Shown here: positions 30,571 through 40,186 of the stretch, piece by piece
How positions within the stretch are numbered: the first letter of the stretch is position 1
How the letters are laid out: each line of letters opens with the position of its first letter
Assembly (NCBI GenBank): GCA_034521465.1
Contig: JAXHMN010000016.1
Span: 620,001 to 684,000, forward strand
DNA: 64,000 nucleotides
Direction of reading: 5' to 3'
Origin: SURF-28 sp034521465
Lineage (GTDB): Bacteria > Bacteroidota > Ignavibacteria > Ignavibacteriales > Melioribacteraceae
Program-made: the position numbers and the translations under genes
The notes under the pieces: model-generated
Seen by the model: only the letters and a program-made list of their open reading frames with translations
Databases searched by the model: none
What the model was told of the DNA's origin: nothing

Positions 30571-32039
30571 ATGAAGCAACAAGAATTTTTCACATCTCGT
30601 TGGGGGTTGATAACTGCAACCCTCGGTATTGCCGTTGGAACGGGTAATATTTGGAGATTTTCTAGAATTGTTGCTCAAAATGGCGGCGGTTCATTTCTTA
30701 TTCCTTGGGTAGTTTTTTTGCTTCTCTGGTCAATACCTTTAATAATTGCTGAGTTTGCAATCGGTAAATCTACACGGTTAGGACCGGTTGGAGCAATTTC
30801 AAAAACAGCTGGGAGTAAATTTGCCTGGATGGGTGCTTTTATTGCGCTCGTTTCTACTGCGATTATGTTTTATTACTCAGTCGTAACCGGGTGGTGTATT
30901 TATTATTTCTCTTCGGCTGTTTCCGGCAATTTATTTGAGACCCAAGACCATTTGCAGTATTGGAACCAATTTTCTTCCGGCTACCTTCCTGTAATATTTC
31001 ATTTTTTGGCATTAACAATCGGGGCAACGGTAATCTACAGGGGTATCGTTAAAGGGGTTGAGCGAACAAACAAGTTTTTGGTTACATCACTTGTAATTAT
31101 TCTCTTGGTTCTTTTTGTTCGTGCTGTTTCCCTTCCCGATGCGTTTGAAGGAATTAAATATTTCTTCACTCCTCAGATGGATTACTTACTCGATTATAAA
31201 ACTTGGCTAAATGCACTTACGCAAAATGCTTGGGATACAGGAGCAGGTTGGGGTTTAATATTGGTCTACGCAACATACATGAAATCGAAAGAAGATATAC
31301 CATTGAATGCAGCTTTAATTGGGTTTGGGAATAATTCAATTTCACTGATTGCCGGTATCACAATATTTTCAACAGTATTTGCACTTAGTTCAGTTGATGC
31401 AATGACTCAAATCTCGGAATCTGGACCTGCTAATACCGGGTTAACTTTTATTTATCTTCCACTGCTCTTTTCGAAACTTTCTGAAAGTCTTTTTCTTAAT
31501 TCAGCCGTGGCAACTCTCTTTTTGTTGCGCTCTCTTTTGCGGCTCTTTCTTCGCTTATCTCATTAATAGAATTGACGACGAGAGTTTTTATTGATTATGG
31601 AATTAAACGAACTAAGGCAGTTTGGTATGTTGCCGCCTCAGGTTTTATCTTAGGACTACCTTCGGCATTGGATTTGCAATTTTTCACAAACCAAGATTGG
31701 GTTTGGGGTGTTGGTTTGATTTTGAGCGGTGCATTTATAGCATTTTCTGTTACCCGTTATGGCGTTGATAAATTTAGAAGAGAGATTATTAACGGCGAAG
31801 GCAATGAATTAAAGATAGGTAAATGGTATAATTACTCCATGAAGTATTTAATACCTCTTCAGGCAATTGTACTGCTCTTTTGGTGGCTGGTTTCTTCTGT
31901 AACCTGGGAGCCGGATTGGTGGAATCCTTTTCTTGCTGAAAATGCCGGAACGTGTTTATTCCAGTGGGGTTTATTCCTAATAGTTTTTTATATATTCAAT
32001 AATAAATTACTTATACCAAACTCCGATAATGGTAGATGA
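30571..32039 (+). CDS. Sodium-dependent amino acid transporter (NSS/SNF family), frameshifted
   Basis: A LeuT-type sodium symporter, about 489 residues when restored. The N-terminus holds WGLITATLGIAVGTGNIWRF, whose unwound TM1 (VGTGNIWRFS) binds sodium and substrate; about eleven to twelve membrane segments follow. One T is missing from the run at 31519-31523; inserting it gives ATLFFVALSFAALSSLISLIE across the break. The small ORF that overlaps its stop resembles the MetS partner of the MetP-type NSS transporters. Methionine/alanine uptake is thus possible but unproven. Confidence 0.9.
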
Positions 32040-32164
32040 TGAGCATATCTTTTATAATAACAATGGTTTTTATATGCAGTTTAGTCTGGGGAGGATTTAT
32101 ATTCTTTCTATCTACTGCTATTAAATATGAGAGGAAAAAAAGACTAGATGGCAGGAAAAGTTAG
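32036..32164 (+). CDS. MetS-like small subunit of NSS transporter
   Basis: A 42-residue reading frame whose ATG overlaps the transporter stop (ATGA). It has one hydrophobic helix (residues 4-29, with SLVWGGFIFFL) followed by a basic, lysine/arginine-rich tail. Size, single helix with a central WGG, and position directly after an NSS transporter match MetS-type subunits (known from the MetPS methionine system of Corynebacterium). Its 3' end overlaps the holA start by 17 bases. The family match is by pattern only. Confidence 0.65.
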   Translation: MMSISFIITMVFICSLVWGGFIFFLSTAIKYERKKRLDGRKS

Positions 32165-33164
32165 ACACAGATCGCTTTATGAGATTCCCGAATTAATTAA
32201 GCAAAAAAAATTGTTACCGGTATTCTTTTTTTGCGGAGAGGATAGTTATGCAATTGAAGGTGCACTCAAAAAACTTATCTCTGCAATTGAACCTGAGTTG
32301 AGTTCAGATTTTGATAAAGAAATAATTGCAGTTCAAAAAAAGGAAAGTATTCAAAAAATTCTTGATTTAGCGCTTTCGTTTCCGTTTGGGGGTGGGAAAA
32401 AATTATTAATAATAAAAGATTTTAATAATATTGATGATAAACAACCATTAGCAGATTATGTAAAGAATCCGGCTGATTTTACCTATCTAATTTGTGTGCA
32501 GCCCGGCAAAATCAATTCCGTAAAAAGTGAGCCGTATGCCACTTTGCATAAACTAAAATATATTTTTGAGGGCAAGAAGTTAAGTCAAGATGAATTAGTT
32601 GAATGGCTTCTCCGGCATGCAAAAGTAAATAAAGTTAATCTTTCATTTGAAAATGCCTTAACATTGGTTGAGATTGTTGGAGATGAAAAATCTCTTCTTG
32701 AAACTACAATGCAGAAATTTTATGACAATGTCGGAGAGGGCGGTGAAATTACTTTTAATCTAATCACTGAACTTGCTGCGAGCACAAGGAAGTATACTAT
32801 ATTCAATTTGCAGGATGAAATTGGCATGGGTAACAAATCTAAAGCTCTCGAAATCGCTTATAACTTATTGAATAGCGGAACTGATATCGGACAAATAATT
32901 GCAATGTTGAGCAAGTATTGTTTAATAAATGCTCAAGCTATTGAATTAAGGAATAAGAAATTACAATATCAGGAAGCAGCAAAAGAAGCCGAACTAAATC
33001 CTTTTTACTACAGGAATTCTACAACCTCAAGTATATTTAAAAGTAAAAAAAGATTAAGACAAGCAGCGGAAGCGCTATATAAAGCTGATCTCTCGGTTAA
33101 AACCTCCGCCGCAGATCACAAAACCATACTTGCCGTCTTAATTAGCGAGATGATTTCGAACTAG
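32148..33164 (+). CDS. holA: DNA polymerase III subunit delta
   Basis: The clamp-loader wrench that opens the sliding clamp. The 338 residues show the divergent AAA-like fold of HolA: PVFFFCGEDSYAIEGALKKL near residue 25, FGGGKKLLIIKDF near 82, LVEIVGDEKSLLETTMQKF near 180 and the C-terminal LLKADLSVKTS-like helix (LYKADLSVKTSA). Start MAGKVRHRSLYEIPELIKQK is typical. It overlaps the small transporter subunit in another frame. Confidence 0.9.
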   Translation: MAGKVRHRSLYEIPELIKQKKLLPVFFFCGEDSYAIEGALKKLISAIEPELSSDFDKEIIAVQKKESIQKILDLALSFPFGGGKKLLIIKDFNNIDDKQPLADYVKNPADFTYLICVQPGKINSVKSEPYATLHKLKYIFEGKKLSQDELVEWLLRHAKVNKVNLSFENALTLVEIVGDEKSLLETTMQKFYDNVGEGGEITFNLITELAASTRKYTIFNLQDEIGMGNKSKALEIAYNLLNSGTDIGQIIAMLSKYCLINAQAIELRNKKLQYQEAAKEAELNPFYYRNSTTSSIFKSKKRLRQAAEALYKADLSVKTSAADHKTILAVLISEMISN

Positions 33165-33252
33165 TTTTTTAATTATAAATAAATTTGAAAAGCCCACAAT
33201 TTTCGACTAATTTATTTGAAACATTTTTCAGATACTAAGGGTATAAAAAGCA

Positions 33253-33846
33253 TTGAGTACGAAACTTGCTGAACTTACAGATGAAGAGCTCATTAAAGAA
33301 TTTCAGGATAACAACACTCTTGAAGCTTATGAGTTATTAGTTAAGCGATTTAAAGATCCCTTAACAAATTTTGTTTACCGGTTTGTTGGTGATAGAGATG
33401 TCAGCACCGATATTGTTCAGGATACGATGATTAAGTTTTATTTGAAGAAAGATTCGTATCAATCTTTTGCAAAGTTTTCAACATGGATTTATACAATTGC
33501 CGGAAATCTTGCAAAGAATGAGTTGAAGAGAAGAAAACGACGTAAAATTTATTCGCTAGACGATAATTTTGACGATGACGAAAGCAAGAAAATTCAAGTT
33601 GAAGATAAATCGTTCTTTGAACCTGATAGAGCCGCAGACAGTAATCTGAAAAGTGGGTTGATACAAAAAGCATTGATGAAAGTAAAACCCGTCTATCGAG
33701 AAGTAGTGATTCTGCGAGATGTCGAAGATTTCTCTTATGATGAAATTGCCGATATCACCGGTCTATCTATCGGAACAGTAAAATCGAGAATAAACAGAGG
33801 AAGAACTCAGCTTCAAAAATTATTAAAATACATATATAAAGAGTAG
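33253..33846 (+). CDS. ECF-type RNA polymerase sigma factor
   Basis: A 197-residue sigma-70 family factor with region 2 (FVYRFVGDRDVSTDIVQDTMIKFY, binds the -10 element) and region 4 (VVILRDVEDFSYDEIADITGLSIGTVKSRI, binds -35); region 3 is missing, as in ECF factors. A TTG start is used, since the first ATG would cut region 2. The next gene, 4 bases downstream, looks like its membrane anti-sigma partner. An upstream TGAAAC motif near the start could be its own promoter, which is speculative. Confidence 0.9.
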   Translation: MSTKLAELTDEELIKEFQDNNTLEAYELLVKRFKDPLTNFVYRFVGDRDVSTDIVQDTMIKFYLKKDSYQSFAKFSTWIYTIAGNLAKNELKRRKRRKIYSLDDNFDDDESKKIQVEDKSFFEPDRAADSNLKSGLIQKALMKVKPVYREVVILRDVEDFSYDEIADITGLSIGTVKSRINRGRTQLQKLLKYIYKE

Positions 33847-33850
33847 GCCT

Positions 33851-34519
33851 ATGGAAGTAAATAACTACAAATCTAAACAAGAAGAAAAATTTTCGGATGT
33901 AATAAGTGCACTAAAAAGTTTACCTAAAGTTAAAGCGGAAGATAATTTTGAGTTCAACTTGATGACCCGCATTAACAATAAAAACTTTGAGATGCACACT
34001 CCCAAAAAAGTATTTTTCATAAAACGGATTTTTGCACCGGCAGCAGCTCTTGCATTTTCGGTGCTAATAGTTTTCTTTTTGGTAAATGATTCCGGTGGGA
34101 ATATCGAGAATCCATTCTTAATGGAACCCACAATGAGGCAGGATTTTTCTGCGGTTAAGTCTGACACAATTGAATTAAGAAGTTCTTCTGAAAATCTTGC
34201 TTTAACAGAACAATCTCAAAATATTGTTTCTCAAACCACTAATTCAGGAGTTGTAAGAGTAGTCGTTCAACCGTCTGATGCAGTAACAATTGAAACTGTT
34301 CAACTACCTTTTAGTGATGAAAATGCGGTTGATCTAGACTCGTTTGTCTCCGGTGAATCAGAGAATGGCAGAGTTAATCTAAATCGAGGGTCGTTAGTTA
34401 GCGGTGGAAATTCGGCATCGAGTTTTGATGGATTCTTGATCAGCGAGAGACCGAGTAAAGAATGCGTAGAATCGCATAAAGCACGGTTGGATTCGCTTAA
34501 AAAATTACAAGAAAAATGA
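33851..34519 (+). CDS. Probable membrane anti-sigma factor
   Basis: A 222-residue protein: a soluble N-terminus with LPKVKAEDNFEFNLMTRI (residues 23-40), one membrane helix (about 62-79) and a Ser/Asn-rich outer part with no recognised domain. The LPxVxAxxxFExxLxxRI-like block followed by a helix is common in proteins paired with ECF sigma factors in this phylum. No zinc-binding HxxxCxxC motif is present. Function is inferred from position and topology. Confidence 0.6.
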   Translation: MEVNNYKSKQEEKFSDVISALKSLPKVKAEDNFEFNLMTRINNKNFEMHTPKKVFFIKRIFAPAAALAFSVLIVFFLVNDSGGNIENPFLMEPTMRQDFSAVKSDTIELRSSSENLALTEQSQNIVSQTTNSGVVRVVVQPSDAVTIETVQLPFSDENAVDLDSFVSGESENGRVNLNRGSLVSGGNSASSFDGFLISERPSKECVESHKARLDSLKKLQEK

Positions 34520-34589
34520 TCATATTTGTTGTAATTATTTATAGAGTTAGATATATTTAAAGCTCGTGTAAAAATAGATTAGGTACATT

Positions 34590-34841
34590 ATGAAAAAAGG
34601 AATTCATCCAAATTATAAACCGGTTGTCTTTCAAGATACATCTGCTGATTATGCATTTTTGACTCGCTCAACGGTTGATTCAAAAGAAACTATTAAGTGG
34701 GAAGACGGAAAAGAATATCCATTAGTAAAATTAGAAATTTCAAGCGCTTCGCACCCATTCTTTACCGGTAAACAGAAAATTCTTGATTCTGCCGGTCGAG
34801 TTGAGAAGTTTAATAGAAAATACGGTCTCAAAAAGAAATAA
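34590..34841 (+). CDS. rpmE2: 50S ribosomal protein L31, type B
   Basis: An 83-residue L31 of the zinc-independent B type: it has MKKGIHPNYKPVVFQDTSA at the start and SSASHPFFTGKQKILDSAGRVEKFNRKYG at the end in family pattern, and contains no cysteine. No zinc-type paralogue is in the window. A strong terminator follows, so it forms its own unit. Confidence 0.94.
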   Translation: MKKGIHPNYKPVVFQDTSADYAFLTRSTVDSKETIKWEDGKEYPLVKLEISSASHPFFTGKQKILDSAGRVEKFNRKYGLKKK

Positions 34842-34862
34842 CTTTAAGCAGAAGTTTTTTAC

Positions 34863-34900
34863 AAGGGTTGTGACTTTTGTTGCAGCCCTTTTTTTGTTTT
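34863..34900 (+). terminator. Rho-independent terminator after L31
   Basis: AAGGGTTG (34863-34870) pairs with CAGCCCTT (34883-34890), one G-T pair included, with a 12-base loop and a run TTTTTTTGTTTT. It is the only T-tract hairpin between the L31 gene and rsmB. Confidence 0.82.
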
Positions 34901-34918
34901 AAATTAGCTCACTCAATT

Positions 34919-34946
34919 ATTGACTTAAGTCAATTTAGTCTATAAT
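34919..34946 (+). promoter_or_regulatory. 16-bp palindrome overlapping a possible promoter
   Basis: ATTGACTTAAGTCAAT at 34919-34934 is a perfect palindrome. Its left half supplies a -35-like TTGACT, and TATAAT follows at 34941-34946, 15 bases after it. It sits between the L31 terminator and rsmB. The geometry is that of an operator covering a promoter, but the 15-base spacing is short. Confidence 0.45.
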
Positions 34947-35000
34947 TTTTACTATGTTTATAACAATTTTGAATTTATTGTTAAGGGAGTTCTGGCGTAG

Positions 35001-36367
35001 ATGGAACAGCAATCAGAATATGAAGTAACCGAAATTTATACCGGTGTTAGAGGATTAGCCGTTAAAATCTTAAATAGAATTGATAGAACAGATGCGTATC
35101 TCGACAAACTTTTGACAACGGAAATCAAAAACTCCGAACTTTCTGGTGTGGATAAAGCGCTCCTTTTTGAAATTGTTCACGGAGTTATCAGATGGCTCGG
35201 AAGAATTGACTGGATACTTACCGGTTTTTATAAAGGGCAATTTTCTAAATGCATACCAAACGTAAAAAATGCGATGCGGGTTGCATTATATCAAATATTA
35301 TTCTTGGATAAAATTCCGGAATATGCAGCTGTTAATGAAGCAGTAGATTTTGTAAAGAAGATTCAAGGACAAAAATCAGCCGACTTAACCAATGCAGTTT
35401 TGAGAAATATTATCCGGAGTAAAAATGGAATTCGTTATCCCAACGAAGAGGAAGAAGAAAACAATTACCTCTCTGCATATTATTCTCATCCTTCATGGAT
35501 GGTAAAACGATGGATGAAACTTTTCAGTAGACCTTTCACAGAAGAACTACTTAAAGCAAACAATAATAAACCCGACTTAACGCTTCGTGTAAACAACCTA
35601 GTGACAAACAAAGAAGAAATTAAAAAATTGTTAAACGAAGTTGATTTGGGATTTACTGAAACAGAGTACTTGGATCAATTCATTAGGTTAAAGAATCTGA
35701 CAAATATTACTGCTTGGGATTACTTTGCAAAAGGTTATTTTACCATACAAGATGAGAGCACCGGTTTTCCACGATTTTACTCGACCCCAAACCTGGAATG
35801 CGCGTTTTAGATTTGTGTGCAGCACCCGGTGGCAAATCAGCGCACCTTGCTGATTTAATGAACAACGAGGGTGAAATTGTTGCAATTGATAAATTTGAGA
35901 GTCGACTTAAAATCTTAGAAGAAAACTTAGAACGTCTTCATGTAAAAAATGTTAGAACAGTTGTGGCAGACTCACGAGAATTTGATGACCCCGAAAAATT
36001 TGACAGAGTTTTAGTAGATGCTCCATGCTCAGGACTCGGTACGCTTCGCAAAAAACCCGATATTAAATGGAAGCGTGACTTGATGGATATAAGAAGATTA
36101 ACTGTAACGCAAAAAGAATTATTGGAAAGTGCGGCAAAGCAAGTAAAACTCGGCGGTTATTTAGTTTACAGTACATGCACAATTGAACCCGAAGAAAATT
36201 TTGATATTATTAACGATTTTGTAATGAGTCAACCAGATTTTGAATTAGTAGATGCACGTGAACAATTCGGGGAAGAATTGTGTAACCCTTACGGATGTAT
36301 TCAGACTTATACGAATGTGCACCAAATAGACGGATCATTTGCTGCAAAATTAAAAAAAACAAGGTAA
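35001..36367 (+). CDS. rsmB: 16S rRNA (cytosine-C5) methyltransferase RsmB, frameshifted
   Basis: Methylates C967 of 16S rRNA. The restored 455-residue protein has an N-terminal NusB-like helical domain (about 10-150; VNEAVDFVKK and ADLTNAVLRNI), then the SAM domain with VLDLCAAPGGKSAHLA, DAPCSGLGTLRKKPDIKW and the catalytic YSTCTIEPEEN. One base is missing near 35771, just before the SAM motif; restoring it gives TILLDPKPGMRVLDLC. The palindrome at 34919 lies upstream. Confidence 0.92.
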
Positions 36368-36379
36368 TACGGAGGACTG

Positions 36380-37228
36380 ATGGAATCTGAACATCTAAAA
36401 AAATTTTCTGATGAACTTAAAGAATCCAGAGAGAAAACAGAATTAACATTAGAAGAAATTTCCTCCAAAACACGTATTGATATTAAGTATCTAAAAGCAA
36501 TCGAAAGCGCCAACTTCGACATTATGCCTAATGTTTACATGCATGCTTTTATTAAAGAATATGCAAAACAATGTAAACTTGATCCTGAAGAAGTATTAAC
36601 AAAATATAAAAGAGCAAGAAAAGGTAAGTCCGCATCCGAAACTGAAGCTGAACAAGCGAGCGAAAAGACTGAGGAAACAACTAAGAAGAAAGCGATAAAA
36701 AAAGAATTTTCTGATGAAAAGCCGCAACCAGATAAAAGTGACCAAGCCAAATTCAATCTTAATAAGCCCACGATCATCACGATAATAGTTCTCTTACTTA
36801 TTTTAGCAACCGCTGCATATTTTATGTTTGTTAGAGACAATTCTCCCGAAATTGTTGTCGAAAGACCATTTGAAGAAGTGCTAGAAGAAAAAACTCAAAA
36901 TGATCCTCAAGAACGATTTGAGATTGAAGATGAATCTTCATCGATGGAAAATATTTCTGCGGTACAAGATTCTCTAACTTTATCCATGCAGGCAATTGAT
37001 ACTTGCTGGGTCCAAGTCATAATTGATGGTGAACAGGAAAGAGAATTTATGCTTTTTACTAATAACAGCACAACAATTAAAGCCGCAGAGAGATTTGATC
37101 TGATTATCGGTAATTTGGGTGGTGTGAATCTTCAATTAAATGGAGAGAATTTGTCGGTCGAGGGGAGATTAGGAGAAAGAAAAACCTTTTCAGTTAATCG
37201 AGATGGAATTCTACCACAATCCAATTAG
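36380..37228 (+). CDS. RodZ-like helix-turn-helix membrane protein
   Basis: A 282-residue protein: an N-terminal HTH_25 domain (residues 5-75; ELTLEEISSKTRIDIKYLKAIE), a charged linker, one membrane helix (about 130-150), and a C-terminal DUF4115-like beta domain (SLTLSMQAIDTCWVQVIIDG). This is the RodZ architecture, a factor that links MreB filaments to the wall machinery in rod-shaped cells. No mreB lies in the window. A CGGAGG ribosome site precedes ATG. Confidence 0.83.
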   Translation: MESEHLKKFSDELKESREKTELTLEEISSKTRIDIKYLKAIESANFDIMPNVYMHAFIKEYAKQCKLDPEEVLTKYKRARKGKSASETEAEQASEKTEETTKKKAIKKEFSDEKPQPDKSDQAKFNLNKPTIITIIVLLLILATAAYFMFVRDNSPEIVVERPFEEVLEEKTQNDPQERFEIEDESSSMENISAVQDSLTLSMQAIDTCWVQVIIDGEQEREFMLFTNNSTTIKAAERFDLIIGNLGGVNLQLNGENLSVEGRLGERKTFSVNRDGILPQSN

Positions 37229-37234
37229 CAGGCT

Positions 37235-39261
37235 ATGAGTTCAGATATAGAAAACAGAATTGAAGAACTGCGTGAAGAGATTCGTCAACACGACTATTAC
37301 TACTACGTTCTTAACGATCCCAAAATTTCCGACCAACAATATGATAACCTATATAATGAACTTCAAAAATTAGAAAAAGAATATCCTGAATTAGTTACCC
37401 CGACTCACCAACTCAGAGAGTTGGTTCCGATCTCACAAAAGAATTCAAACCAGTCGAACACAAAATTTCAATGCTCAGTTTATCAAATACTTATAATCAA
37501 GATGAACTCTACGATTTTGATAGAAGAGTAAAAGAAGCAATAGGAAGTTCCGAAGATGTTGAATATACAACCGAGCTTAAAATAGACGGAGTTTCAGTCT
37601 CGTTGCGGTATGAGAATTTGAATCTTGTGATAGCTGCAACGAGAGGTGACGGAACCGTTGGCGAAGAAATTACGAATAATGTTAAAACCATACGATCTGT
37701 TCCTCTCAAATTAAAAAACGTATCCGACATAAAATACGATCTCTCAAAGTTAGAAGTGAGAGGTGAAATTTTTATGGAAGTTGATGCATTCAAAAAGTTT
37801 AATAAAGAGAGAGAAAAGAAAGGTGAAAAGACTTTTGCCAATCCGAGAAATTCAACTGCAGGCACCCTTAAGCTGCAAGATCCAAAATTAGTATCACAGC
37901 GTCCTCTCGATATCTTTGCGTACTTTCTCGCTTTAGAAAACGACCAGCTTGAAACTCAATACGAAAGTTTGGAAGTAATGAAAAAATTAGGATTGAAGGT
38001 CAATCCAAACTCAAAACTATGCAAGAATATTGACGAGGTACTGGAATACTGCAAATCTTGGGAAGAAAAAAGATTAGAATTACCATACCAAATTGACGGG
38101 GTAGTTGTAAAAGTTAATTCGATAAAACATCAACGTAATTTAGGAAGCATTGCCAAATCTCCAAGATGGGCGGTTGCTTACAAATTTAAAGCTCAGCAAG
38201 CGGAAACAAAATTAGAAAAAATAACTTGGCAGGTCGGAAGAACCGGCACCGTAACTCCGGTGGCAAATTTGGAACCGGTTTTTTTAGCCGGCTCAACAAT
38301 AAGCAGAGCAACATTACATAATATTGAGGAGATTGAACGAAAAGATATTAGAGAAGGCGATCAAGTAATAATCGAAAAAGGTGGTGATGTTATCCCCAAG
38401 ATTGTAAAGGTTGTTAAAGAAAAACGAAATTCAAATAGTAAAGAAACAGTCCCGCCTCAAAATTGTCCCATTTGTGACTCAAGGTTATTCAGACCTGAAG
38501 GTGAAGTAGCAATCTACTGTGAAAATAATTCTTGTCCTGCCCAAGTAAAAGGCAAGATTGAACATTTTGCTATGCGCGGTGCAATGGATATTGAAGGATT
38601 AGGCAAAGCAATTATCGATCAGTTTGTCGAACGTAAATATCTTCGATCTTATGCGGATATCTATGACCTTCATAAACATAAAAGTGAGTTGTTCGAGTTA
38701 GAAGGATTCGGAGAATTGAGTATAAATAATCTCATGAATTCAATTGAAGAAAGTAAAAACAGACCCTTTGAAAAAGTTCTTTTTGCACTCGGCATCAGAT
38801 ATGTTGGCGCTGGTGCTGCACAAAAGTTGGCAAGACACTTTCAATCACTAGATAATTTAATTGACGCAAGTGAAGCCGATATTGAAGATGTTTATGAAAT
38901 TGGTCCGTCAATCGCCAAAAGCGTAAAAAAGTTTTTCTCAACTTCAGATAATATTGATGTAGTTGAGAGATTAATGGAATCCGGTCTGAATACTAAGATA
39001 GAAAAAACAACTGAGTCCTCCGACAAACTAAAAGGTTTTACATTCGTCTTAACCGGCACAATGGAAAAATATACGCGCGATGAAGCAAAAGAAAAAATTC
39101 AGATGATGGGTGGAAAAATTACCGGAAGCGTGAGTAAAAAAACTGATTATCTTGTGGCGGGAGAAAATCCGGGTTCCAAATTAGACAAGGCAGAAAAACT
39201 CGGCGTCAAAATCCTTTCTGAAGAAGATTTTCTTAAACTGATTGAGGATGAATTGCAATGA
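37235..39261 (+). CDS. ligA: NAD-dependent DNA ligase LigA, frameshifted
   Basis: Seals nicks during replication and repair. The restored protein has 675 residues: an N-terminal NAD-binding domain (DYYYYVLNDPKISDQQYD), the adenylation lysine near residue 115 in ELKIDGVS, an OB domain, a four-cysteine zinc finger (CPICDSRLF and CENNSCPAQ), HhH repeats and a C-terminal BRCT (GFTFVLTGTMEKYTRDEA). One G is missing near 37402; restoring it gives TPDSPTQRVGSDL. As the only ligase gene seen here it is presumably essential, so a real mutation is unlikely. Confidence 0.95.
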
Positions 39262-39788
39262 TGAATGTAATTAAGCAAAAAATAGCTCTCATTATTGCAA
39301 AAAGAAAATTTTTCTCTAAAAATGATGAGATAACGAATTTTACCGGTAAAATTTCATCTGCAGAAAAATTCTTAGTTCTGTTACCCGATAATTCTGAAGA
39401 TACGCTCAGCTCCCAAGATATTCCTTCATATTATAAAATAAACAAGAAACAAGTTACAATCTTGGGTTATAACAATGTTGTACCGATTATATTGGAATCG
39501 CATTCATTCAATAGTATTGCATTTTCCGAAGAGGAATTAACAAAGTTTGGTCTGCCAAATAAAGAGCTAGTTGATAAAATAAAATCTGAAGAATTTGATG
39601 TTGTCATAGACTTAAACCGCAGAGAAAATTTTGTTTTTTCAGTTTTGACGAATATTCCAAAATCAGCAATAAAAATCGGATTTAAAAAGGAAAAATCTGA
39701 CTTATTCTATAATTTTCAAGTAGCAAATAATCAAAATAATGCTGAAATTTCTTATAGAAATTTCTTAAATTCTATTCAAATGTTCTAA
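39258..39788 (+). CDS. Uncharacterised protein, possibly GT9-like N-terminal half
   Basis: A 176-residue cytoplasmic protein overlapping the ligA stop (ATGA). It has no signal or membrane helix. The stretch FDVVIDLNRRENFVFSVL followed by SAIKIGF recalls the N-terminal Rossmann-like half of family 9 (heptosyltransferase-like) glycosyltransferases or the related short DUF proteins of Bacteroidota, but the C-terminal donor-binding half is missing. I do not recognise the family with confidence. Confidence 0.5.
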   Translation: MMNVIKQKIALIIAKRKFFSKNDEITNFTGKISSAEKFLVLLPDNSEDTLSSQDIPSYYKINKKQVTILGYNNVVPIILESHSFNSIAFSEEELTKFGLPNKELVDKIKSEEFDVVIDLNRRENFVFSVLTNIPKSAIKIGFKKEKSDLFYNFQVANNQNNAEISYRNFLNSIQMF

Positions 39789-39818
39789 TAATTACCTATT
39801 CTAATTGAGTATCAAACT

Positions 39819-40178
39819 ATGAACGAAAATATTAATTTTGAACTAAAACGAACCGAAGATATTGCAATATTTAGATTAAATGAAAAACGATTTGACGCAT
39901 CGATTGCAGGATTAGTTAAAGGTGAATTTACAATTTTGCTGCATACCGATGACATCAACAAAATGATTATTGATCTCGAAGAAGTTGAATACTGCGACAG
40001 CTCCGGTTTGAGCGCAATTCTTCTTGCCTATAGAATCTTACAAGCAGAGGAGGGACAAATTAGAATTGCCTCACCCACAAAGAATGTTAGAAGTCTTATC
40101 GAAATTTCACAGTTGGACCGCATACTGCCGATTTGTGAAAGTGTTGAAGAAGCCCTCGAGGATTTAAAGAACTCGTAG
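39819..40178 (+). CDS. STAS domain protein (anti-sigma factor antagonist-like)
   Basis: A 119-residue single STAS domain. The key loop reads EYCDSSGLSAILLAYR, with Ser 61 and Ser 62 at the site phosphorylated in SpoIIAA-type antagonists. Such proteins switch partner-binding by serine phosphorylation, but no anti-sigma kinase or phosphatase lies next to it. Its neighbours (an unknown protein and a sodium:solute symporter 9 bases downstream) give no clue to the partner. Confidence 0.85.
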   Translation: MNENINFELKRTEDIAIFRLNEKRFDASIAGLVKGEFTILLHTDDINKMIIDLEEVEYCDSSGLSAILLAYRILQAEEGQIRIASPTKNVRSLIEISQLDRILPICESVEEALEDLKNS

Positions 40179-40186
40179 GTTATTTT

